DNA from: Clostridiales bacterium UBA7573
Lineage (GTDB): Bacteria > Bacillota > Clostridia > Oscillospirales > CAG-272
Direction: 5' to 3'
NCBI GenBank assembly: GCA_002477905.1
Contig: DLLB01000015.1
Coordinates: 23,343-36,745, forward strand
Length of the DNA: 13,403 bases
This document shows positions 8,498 through 13,403 of this stretch, piece after piece. A program made the translations under genes and the position numbers. The notes beneath the pieces are model-generated. The model saw nothing but the letters and a program-made list of their open reading frames with translations, was not told the DNA's origin and ran no database searches. Each line of letters opens with the position of its first letter. The first letter of the stretch is position 1.

Positions 8498-9547
8498 ATG
8501 AATCAAGTACAAACCGCACCGAAAATCAAACGCGAAAGCAAAAACAAAATTCGCGTAGAGTTTGATCGCACCGACCGTTGGACACGATTCAAACTGAAAT
8601 ATCTTTCTGCAAAATTCTTTAAAACGGTCGTATTCAAGATTTTCCGTACCGTTCTGTTGCTGGGCATTTCTTTCGTCATTTTGTTCCCGTTTTTCTCCAA
8701 GATCTCCGGATCGTTTATGAGCCAAAAAGATTTTGTGGATGTAACGGTCAAACTGATTCCGAAATATCCCACGCTTGACACCTATCGCGCGATTATCGTA
8801 GATCAGAAATATTTCCAGGCATTGTTCAATACCTTTGTGCTGTCCGGTCTTTGCGGGATCATGCAAACCTTCATCTGCACACTGATCGGATACGGTTTTG
8901 CAAAGTTCAAATTCAAAGGTAGCGGATTTATCTTCTTCTTGGTACTGTTCACCATGGTCGTGCCGCACTCTACGTTACGTTACTCTATGTACGTGTCGTT
9001 CCGGTATTTTGATCCGCTGTATCTGATGACGCTTTTGAACAAGATCGGATTGATCCCGAAACCGTACATCAGCTTGATTGGTACCTATGCGCCGATGTCC
9101 ATGCTATCTTTAACGGGACTTGCGTTCAAGAACGGTCTGTATATCTTTATGATGCGGCAGTTCTTCCGCGGCGTGCCGGATGAATTGGAAGAATCCGCGT
9201 ATATCGACGGGTATGGTCCGTTTAAGACCTTTATCAAGATCATCATTCCGCTGTCTGTGCCGATGATGATTACGGTGTTCCTGTTCGCGTTTTCGTGGCA
9301 GTGGACGGATAACTTCTATACGCAGTTGTTCTTCCCGACCAGTTCCATTGGCAATCAGCTGATTTTGATGCCGAGTATCATTGCGGTTCCGCAATCGCTG
9401 AATACGGCGTTTGAACAGAAAGAACTGTATGAATCTGCGATTAAGAATACGGGTGGACTTCTCGTTCTTGCTCCGCTTCTGATTGTTTATCTGTTCTGCC
9501 AGCGCTATCTGATTCAGGGTATCGAACGTTCCGGTATCGTCGGATAA
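8498..9547 (+). CDS. Carbohydrate ABC transporter permease, MalG type (pair 2)
   Basis: A 349-residue permease, longer than its counterpart in pair 1 mainly because of a basic N-terminal tail of about 45 residues (many Lys/Arg, e.g. KIKRESKNKIR) before the first membrane segment (about 49-70). The EAA loop is ESAYIDG at 232-238, followed by IKIIIPLSVPMM. The C-terminus GIERSGIVG is characteristic of MalG/LacG-type subunits. Translation start is supported by GGGGAGG at 8484-8490. It is the last gene of the operon; a strong terminator follows 25 bp after the stop. It should pair with the preceding MalF-type protein. Like the first pair it lacks a local ATPase. Confidence 0.93.
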   Translation: MNQVQTAPKIKRESKNKIRVEFDRTDRWTRFKLKYLSAKFFKTVVFKIFRTVLLLGISFVILFPFFSKISGSFMSQKDFVDVTVKLIPKYPTLDTYRAIIVDQKYFQALFNTFVLSGLCGIMQTFICTLIGYGFAKFKFKGSGFIFFLVLFTMVVPHSTLRYSMYVSFRYFDPLYLMTLLNKIGLIPKPYISLIGTYAPMSMLSLTGLAFKNGLYIFMMRQFFRGVPDELEESAYIDGYGPFKTFIKIIIPLSVPMMITVFLFAFSWQWTDNFYTQLFFPTSSIGNQLILMPSIIAVPQSLNTAFEQKELYESAIKNTGGLLVLAPLLIVYLFCQRYLIQGIERSGIVG

Positions 9548-9572
9548 GACGCCCGGCGCCTATTCCGAATCC

Positions 9573-9617
9573 AAACGCACACATTTTCCGAACATTCGGG
9601 TATGTGTGCGTTTTTTC
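9573..9617 (+). terminator. Rho-independent terminator of the transporter operon
   Basis: A 12-bp perfect stem (AAACGCACACAT at 9573-9584 with ATGTGTGCGTTT at 9602-9613) encloses a loop that can form a small inner CCGA/TCGG stem. Six T (9611-9616) follow the GC-rich stem base. An extra GAATCC (9567-9572) can also pair with GGATTC (9618-9623) outside the T run. It lies 25 bp after the last permease. Confidence 0.9.
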
Positions 9618-9645
9618 GGATTCTTTCCCTGCATGAGTCTATCAA

Positions 9646-9690
9646 AAGCAAAAAGCCCAAGACGGTTTCAACGTCTTGGGCTTTTTGCTT
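9646..9690. terminator. Bidirectional terminator between convergent genes
   Basis: A perfect 19-bp inverted repeat (9646-9664 and 9672-9690) with a 7-nt loop GTTTCAA. The GC-rich core CCCAAGACG/CGTCTTGGG is flanked by A5 on the left and T5 on the right, so it reads as core stem plus T run on both strands. It can end the minus-strand oxidoreductase transcript (stop at 9736) and back up the operon terminator. Confidence 0.9.
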
Positions 9691-9735
9691 GGAATCGTCT
9701 GATACAATGGTAAAACGGTGCGGTTTTGTGACAAA

Positions 9736-11031
9736 TCAGGTTTTGCTGACGGCGGTCTGAATTTCCGCAACCGGAACGGACGAAAGCGGACAGTTGTGCG
9801 TGAGACTGAGAGCAGCGGCGGCGCCTGCCGCTTCCCCGATCGCCATGCAGATCGGCATGACGCGGAAATTGGAATGTGCAAGATGAGAGCCGCTGATATT
9901 CCGTCCGCTGAGAAGCAGGTTTTCCACCTTTTCCGGAAGCAAACACCCGTAGGGAATGCTGTAAGACGCAGTTTGGGAAAAATGCGCCTGTACGCCGGTT
10001 TTATCAAGGCTTGCCCCGGTCAGGTTGTGTACGTCAAAATTGAAGTACGCTTGCTTTACTACCCAGTCGTCAAACAGCTTTGCGTTCAGAATATCGTCTG
10101 CCGAAAGGGAGGCGCGTCCCGCAAAATGACGGGTTTCGCGAATACCGAGCAGAGAAGCGCTCCCCAACAGATAGGCATTTTCATATCCCGGTACGTACCG
10201 GTGCAAAAATGCGAGGATCGGCGCGAGCTGTGTGGTGCAGAGATGCGTGGCGCGCGTCAGATCTTCCGCTTTTGTTCCGTCAATTCCGATGGCGTTGGTC
10301 ATATTGCAGATCACAACGCCGGGAATGGTGGAACGGTACACCAACAGATGCCCAGCCGGATGCGGAAGGGTTTCCTTGGCAAGCTGTTGCAATTCGCCCG
10401 CTTCCGTCTGTACCTTGGATTCAAAGCTCCCCGGAAAGACCGCATGCGCAGTGTCCACGCCACCGATGGAGAACATCATGGTGCAGGGTTGCATTTTGCC
10501 GTCCGTTTCCCGTCCTAATGTGAACGGAACGCCTGCTTTTTCCGCGACGTCTCCATCGCCGGTTGCGTCGATGATGCGGTCGGCAAGGATCACGCTCCGT
10601 CCGGTCTTGTTTTCAATGATAACGCCGCGTACCCGATCGTTTTCTTTGACTACGCCGCATACAAACGTATAGAGCAGGACGTGCACCCCTGCCTGCGTGA
10701 GAAGATCCCACAGTACGGTTTTTAACCGTTCGTGGTGGATCATATGCGGCTCCCGTTCCCGCGGCGCATCTCCGTATTCCGGATACGCATGCAGGCCTTT
10801 TTCATAAAGCTCCTGTAAAATCAGGCTGGAGGACCATCCGACAAAATGCGACATCATGCCGACAGTCGCAATGCCGCCAACCTGTCCCTGCGCTTCTACC
10901 AGTATCACCGAATGCCCCATCCGCGCAGCGCGGAGCGCCGCACCAATGCCTGCGGGACCGCTTCCCGCCACCAGAATTTCCGTTTTTGCCGATACCGGTA
11001 ATTGTTTTGCCGGCTCTGTCCAAGTCTGCAT
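9736..11031 (-). CDS. FAD-dependent oxidoreductase (FAD_oxidored family)
   Basis: A 431-residue flavoprotein, taken from the ATG at 11031, which has AGAGGAA six bases upstream; an ATG 66 bp further upstream lies within the promoter palindrome region and lacks a good site. Near the N-terminus is a dinucleotide-binding Rossmann motif, GSGPAG (residues 23-28), followed by helix AALRAARMGH and the strand-end acid VILVEA (E46). Mid-protein has IIDATGDGDVAEKAG, the second conserved flavoprotein ATG-type motif. The C-terminus has LLLSGRNISGSHLAHSNFRV and an AIGEAAGAAAAL helix, the closing FAD-contact region of this family. The protein has no signal peptide or membrane span, so it is cytoplasmic. Substrate is unknown; relatives occur beside sugar-catabolism genes. 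It is divergent from the AraC-type gene, which probably controls it. Confidence 0.88.
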   Translation of the reverse strand: MQTWTEPAKQLPVSAKTEILVAGSGPAGIGAALRAARMGHSVILVEAQGQVGGIATVGMMSHFVGWSSSLILQELYEKGLHAYPEYGDAPREREPHMIHHERLKTVLWDLLTQAGVHVLLYTFVCGVVKENDRVRGVIIENKTGRSVILADRIIDATGDGDVAEKAGVPFTLGRETDGKMQPCTMMFSIGGVDTAHAVFPGSFESKVQTEAGELQQLAKETLPHPAGHLLVYRSTIPGVVICNMTNAIGIDGTKAEDLTRATHLCTTQLAPILAFLHRYVPGYENAYLLGSASLLGIRETRHFAGRASLSADDILNAKLFDDWVVKQAYFNFDVHNLTGASLDKTGVQAHFSQTASYSIPYGCLLPEKVENLLLSGRNISGSHLAHSNFRVMPICMAIGEAAGAAAALSLTHNCPLSSVPVAEIQTAVSKT

Positions 11032-11037
11032 ACAAAA

Positions 11038-11044
11038 TTCCTCT
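11038..11044 (-). promoter_or_regulatory. Ribosome binding site fixing the oxidoreductase start
   Basis: On the minus strand AGAGGAA lies six bases before the ATG at 11031. This is better placed than anything before the upstream in-frame ATG at 11097, so it decides the 431-residue form. Confidence 0.75.
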
Positions 11045-11053
11045 TTTCCGCAC

Positions 11054-11082
11054 TTGCGTTTTCCGCAGCTTTGTGCTATACT
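11054..11082 (+). promoter_or_regulatory. Predicted sigma-A type promoter of the AraC-family gene
   Basis: TTGCGT (11054-11059) as -35 and TATACT (11077-11082) as -10 with an exact 17-bp spacer, plus a TG one base before the -10 (extended -10). Transcription would start near 11089, giving a leader of about 77 bases before the ATG at 11166. Confidence 0.65.
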
Positions 11083-11091
11083 GTCAGTATA
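11077..11091. promoter_or_regulatory. 15-bp palindrome overlapping the -10, possible operator or shared -10
   Basis: TATACTG-T-CAGTATA is a perfect 7-bp inverted repeat around one base. It contains the plus-strand -10. Because of the symmetry it also presents TATACT on the minus strand (11091-11086), upstream of the oxidoreductase gene. No good -35 is seen for the minus direction, so activator-dependent transcription or simple operator function are both possible. Confidence 0.45.
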
Positions 11092-11165
11092 CAGCAAGAA
11101 TTTCGATTCCGCATTCGATTTTTCCAGTAAAAACTTGAAAATTCAGCTTTTTTTGAGGTGATACC

Positions 11166-12035
11166 ATGCAATCCACGGTTTTACAGGATCTGCTTGCATT
11201 TACGGATTATTTGAGACAGTCCGGACATCTGGACGTGAGTTTCAGCGCGTTGGATCCGGTTTTTGCGCCTTATTATCCGATTTTGTGTCAGTATGAGATC
11301 CATACCAATCCGTATTGCGCGTATTTGAAATCACAACCGCTTTCTTTTCAGCGGTGTATTGCGCAGAAAAATAAAGTGCGCAAACAGTGTGCCGCAGAGC
11401 TTTGCTACGGCTGTTGCTACGCCGGCGTAGAGGAATATCGGATGGGCGTTTTTGCGGAAGAAACATGCATTGCACAGATCCATGTCTCCGGCTATCGGGG
11501 ACGCTTGCCGGAAGCTTTGGCGAAACGGACGCATCTTGCGCAAATGCTCCCGCATGCTGTCTATGAAACGCTCACAGCGCGCTACCAAAGCGCGCTGACC
11601 GATCAGATTCCGCCCGCACAGACGGTACAGGCAGCGATTACACCGCTCGGATACCTGTTTGAAAAGCTGTATGCGCAAGCTAAGACGGAAAGCGTGTATG
11701 GTGGGCGAAAAGGGGAACTTTACCGCGCGGCGATCGCCTATTTATGCGATCACTACGGAGAACCGCTGACGCAGGCGCAGATGGCGCGCGCGTTGTATGT
11801 TTCCGAAAGCTATCTGCATCATACGTTTACGGAACTTGCCGGACAAACGCCGCAGGCATATTTAATGGCACTTCGGATCCGACAGAGTAAACATCTGCTC
11901 TGTTATTCCCGCGCGACGATTACGGAGATCGCACTCGCCTGCGGCTTTTCAGATGCCAACTATTTTTCCAGTGTTTTTCACAAAAAAACAGGAAAAACGC
12001 CGAGCGCATACCGGAAAGCACATCCGGATGTGTGA
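11166..12035 (+). CDS. AraC-family transcriptional regulator with N-terminal PocR-like sensor domain
   Basis: A 289-residue DNA-binding regulator. Residues about 5-110 resemble the PocR ligand-binding domain: NPYCAYLKS (49-56), a following QRC, and YGCCYAGVEEY (81-91). This stretch is rich in cysteines (41, 51, 64, 75, 80, 83, 84, 101). The C-terminal 100 residues form a typical AraC double helix-turn-helix: the first near 201-222 (LTQAQMARALYVSESYLHHTF), the second near 251-272 (ITEIALACGFSDANYFSSVF), and the family signature ending KKTGKTPSAYRK. GAGGTG at 11155-11160 precedes the ATG. PocR domains are predicted to sense small metabolites such as diols; the ligand here is unknown. The divergent placement suggests it controls the flavoprotein gene and possibly itself. 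Confidence 0.88.
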   Translation: MQSTVLQDLLAFTDYLRQSGHLDVSFSALDPVFAPYYPILCQYEIHTNPYCAYLKSQPLSFQRCIAQKNKVRKQCAAELCYGCCYAGVEEYRMGVFAEETCIAQIHVSGYRGRLPEALAKRTHLAQMLPHAVYETLTARYQSALTDQIPPAQTVQAAITPLGYLFEKLYAQAKTESVYGGRKGELYRAAIAYLCDHYGEPLTQAQMARALYVSESYLHHTFTELAGQTPQAYLMALRIRQSKHLLCYSRATITEIALACGFSDANYFSSVFHKKTGKTPSAYRKAHPDV

Positions 12036-12260
12036 GGAAAAACGAAAAAACGCGATTTTTAAAGGGATTGTTGAATATTTTGAAAAGTGAAAAATCTTGT
12101 CGAAAGAATAGAAAAAAGCACGAAAATAAAATGAATTCTCAATAACGAAAATGTTTTGTTTTTAAAAGCATGGAAATATTTCATTTACTTTTTGTGTTTT
12201 GAAAATGAAAAAGAAGAAATCTCAAAGTTTGATTTTCCACATTCGGGATTTCCTGTATTT
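12036..12260. other. AT-rich spacer between convergent genes
   Basis: This spacer lies between the AraC-family stop and the minus-strand tocopherol-cyclase-like stop. A hand count gives 44 G+C in the 180 bases 12061-12240 (about 24%), far below the flanking genes. It has many A and T runs and a weak all-AT stem (TTTCATTT 12179-12186 with AAATGAAA 12203-12210), but no convincing terminator, ORF or RNA gene. Confidence 0.6.
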
Positions 12261-13082
12261 TTACCTTACCTGTGATCCTGTACGCCGTTCAAATCCCGCA
12301 CGGCGGCTGGTGGCAGACGCAATCAAAGTTTCATGTTGATAGAGCTTGAGCGCAACCTGCGCGCAGTTGGATTCCCGCACGGCGGCGGTCATCCGTCCGT
12401 TTTGCGGCGCGGCAAGCGGATGTGCTGCTCCGACATGCAGAATTTCCGCTTCCACCCGAAAAGCATGCTGTGTGATTTCCACGCGCCGGTCTGTTATCTG
12501 CGCTTTGGCACCGAGATAAGTGGCAAAGCGGTATTCCTTTCCGTGCAGCATCCAGACGCAGATTACGCCTGAAAAACGGAATCCGCAGAACGGAATCTCC
12601 GCAACGGACAGGAAAAACGCATCTCCGTTCGGCAGATCATGTGCGGCGATCCATAGATATTCGCGCGGAAACGATCGGCCGCTGTCTCCCTCCACATAGC
12701 CGCTTCCGCCATCGAAGCAGAGCGGTTTCCCGTCCAACCATACAGTTCCGTTCAACACATGCCGCATACTGACCACAGTATGACGGCATTGCATCGGGAA
12801 AAAGCGAAAAATTCCCATAATATCGGAGCGAAGCGGTGTCAGATGCTGATAGCGGATGTCGCCGGATAGCCCTGGCAGGGCAAGATGTATGCCATCTTTG
12901 CTGAATTGATTGTCTCCAACCCGGATGCAGTCCGTGAAGTCAGCGGTTGCAAAGGGGTAAAGCTTGGATCCCTCCTCGGTAACGACTTGGATAAATGCGC
13001 TATCCGTACTTTTTCCCACGATCAGCGCAAGGGTTTGGTTTTCATTTTGATGCCGGAAATAATAACCGCGAAAAGTATGCAT
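12261..13082 (-). CDS. Tocopherol-cyclase-like family protein
   Basis: A 273-residue, beta-rich soluble protein without signal peptide or membrane span. It begins with FRGYYFRHQ (residues 4-12), resembling the GWYFKHQ start of bacterial tocopherol-cyclase-like proteins. It continues with DIMGIFRFFPMQCRH (87-101) and GYVEGDSGRSFPREYLW (128-144), the most recognisable family block, then SVAEIPFCGFRFSG (159-172) and ATYLGA (187-192). In plants the family cyclises tocopherol precursors; bacterial members in Clostridia have no established reaction, so no enzyme activity is claimed. Residue 134 is Ser where I would expect Trp (GDWGRSFP), from memory of the family. The start follows an unusual run of seven G. 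It lies downstream of a ThuA-like gene but is separated from it by a terminator. Confidence 0.65.
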   Translation of the reverse strand: MHTFRGYYFRHQNENQTLALIVGKSTDSAFIQVVTEEGSKLYPFATADFTDCIRVGDNQFSKDGIHLALPGLSGDIRYQHLTPLRSDIMGIFRFFPMQCRHTVVSMRHVLNGTVWLDGKPLCFDGGSGYVEGDSGRSFPREYLWIAAHDLPNGDAFFLSVAEIPFCGFRFSGVICVWMLHGKEYRFATYLGAKAQITDRRVEITQHAFRVEAEILHVGAAHPLAAPQNGRMTAAVRESNCAQVALKLYQHETLIASATSRRAGFERRTGSQVR

Positions 13083-13087
13083 GCGCG

Positions 13088-13095
13088 TCCCCCCC
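13088..13095 (-). promoter_or_regulatory. Seven-G ribosome binding region
   Basis: On the minus strand the only purine-rich stretch close to the ATG at 13082 is GGGGGGGA, ending five bases before it. It can pair only partly with the anti-Shine-Dalgarno sequence, and it is a homopolymer that could vary in length. Confidence 0.5.
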
Positions 13096-13145
13096 GTTTC
13101 TTACCGAGAGCATCGCCCATATTGCACAGTTTTATGCGGGAAAGT

Positions 13146-13177
13146 AAAAAAGCATCCGACGGAAATCCGTCGGATGC
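13146..13177 (-). terminator. Rho-independent terminator after the ThuA-like gene
   Basis: An 11-bp perfect stem (GCATCCGACGG 13152-13162 with CCGTCGGATGC 13167-13177) with a 4-base loop is followed on the minus strand by six T (13151-13146). It lies 43 bp downstream of the ThuA-like stop and ahead of the next minus-strand gene, so it separates two transcripts or attenuates read-through. Confidence 0.88.
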
Positions 13178-13220
13178 CGATATGTAAGGGAAATGGGAGT
13201 AATGGGGAAAATTCTGAAAA

Positions 13221-13403
13221 TCAAAGATGAAAATCCGGACGGGAGGCTTCCGGTGCGGTTTTGATCTGGGGGCAACTGAAAGGCGGTTCTTTCACGACCG
13301 GTTTTGCCCAGCGAATTGCATTGATCAGAATTTTCTGAATGATCGGGTTGTAGTAAGTCGGAAAACTCTCGTGCCCGGGGGAAAAGTAAAAGATCTTGCC
13401 TGC
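13221..13403 (-). CDS. ThuA-like domain protein, C-terminal part (5' truncated by window)
   Basis: Translating the minus strand from the window edge gives 60 residues ending at TGA (13223-13221). It begins AGKIFYFSPGHESFPTYYNP and continues with IIQKILINAIRWAKP. The order GKxFYFSPGHE, then PTYxNPxxQ, then NAxxWA matches the C-terminal end of ThuA (trehalose utilisation) domain proteins, which have a class I glutamine-amidotransferase-like fold and occur in sugar catabolic clusters. The histidine in SPGHE is the residue conserved in the family. The remaining 20 or so residues are a proline-rich tail. The N-terminus, and so the full length, is outside the window. The catalytic activity of this family is poorly defined, so no reaction is claimed. 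Confidence 0.8.
   Translation of the reverse strand, partial: AGKIFYFSPGHESFPTYYNPIIQKILINAIRWAKPVVKEPPFSCPQIKTAPEASRPDFHL

Noticed and set aside
9718..10518. Plus-strand open frame of 266 codons opposite the flavoprotein
   Set aside because: The minus strand has the Rossmann and C-terminal FAD motifs; the plus frame shows no domain and would run through the convergent terminator region.
11032..11097. Upstream extension of the flavoprotein from an ATG at 11097
   Set aside because: The extra 22 residues are not homologous-looking, overlap the promoter region, and lack a ribosome binding site, while the ATG at 11031 has AGAGGAA six bases upstream.
12179..12210. Stem TTTCATTT/AAATGAAA as terminator for either convergent gene
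   Set aside because: It has one GC pair in eight, a 16-base loop and no clean T run after it.
12209..12245. Minus-strand weak hairpin (AAATC/GATTT) before a T-rich stretch as terminator of the tocopherol-cyclase-like gene
   Set aside because: The five-pair AT-rich stem is too weak to support.
13096..13150. Promoter for the tocopherol-cyclase-like gene in the short gap behind the terminator
   Set aside because: A TTTACT could serve as -35, but no -10 better than about half-match lies at proper spacing; read-through from the ThuA-like gene is also possible.

Overview
The window looks like a chromosomal carbohydrate-use region of a low-to-moderate GC Firmicute, most likely an uncultured gut-type Clostridia. 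That is inference from strong AAGGAG-type ribosome binding sites, Gram-positive signal peptides without lipobox-dependent Gram-negative features, MalF/MalG-type permeases without a local ATPase, and the protein families present. No rRNA, tRNA, IS element, CRISPR array or phage gene was seen.

Region 1 (1-9547, all + strand) is one tightly packed operon: the 3' end of an extracellular sugar-binding protein, a MalF-type plus MalG-type permease pair, a secreted/membrane protein that joins NHL beta-propeller repeats, a TPR and a YIP1-like membrane domain, a 1020-residue secreted protein of the DUF5696 type, and then a second MalF-type plus MalG-type permease pair. Gaps after the first permease are 3-28 bp. 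The operon starts upstream of the window and ends at a strong hairpin terminator at 9573-9617. No ABC ATPase is visible, so a shared MsmK/UgpC-type ATPase encoded elsewhere is the likely energy source. Two complete permease pairs flanking two non-transporter surface proteins is the most striking layout in the window.

Region 2 (9646-12035) starts with a bidirectional terminator with a perfect 19-bp stem. It then has a divergent pair: a minus-strand FAD-dependent oxidoreductase (9736-11031) and a plus-strand AraC-family regulator with a cysteine-rich PocR-like sensor domain (11166-12035). The 134-bp gap between them holds a good sigma-A type promoter for the regulator. Its -10 lies inside a 15-bp palindrome, which suggests autoregulation and control of the oxidoreductase.

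Region 3 (12036-13403) starts with a very AT-rich 225-bp spacer. It is followed by two minus-strand genes separated by a minus-strand terminator: a tocopherol-cyclase-like protein (12261-13082) and the C-terminal 60 residues of a ThuA-like protein running off the window edge. These would fit a sugar or sugar-derivative catabolic neighbourhood, but no substrate can be read from the sequence.
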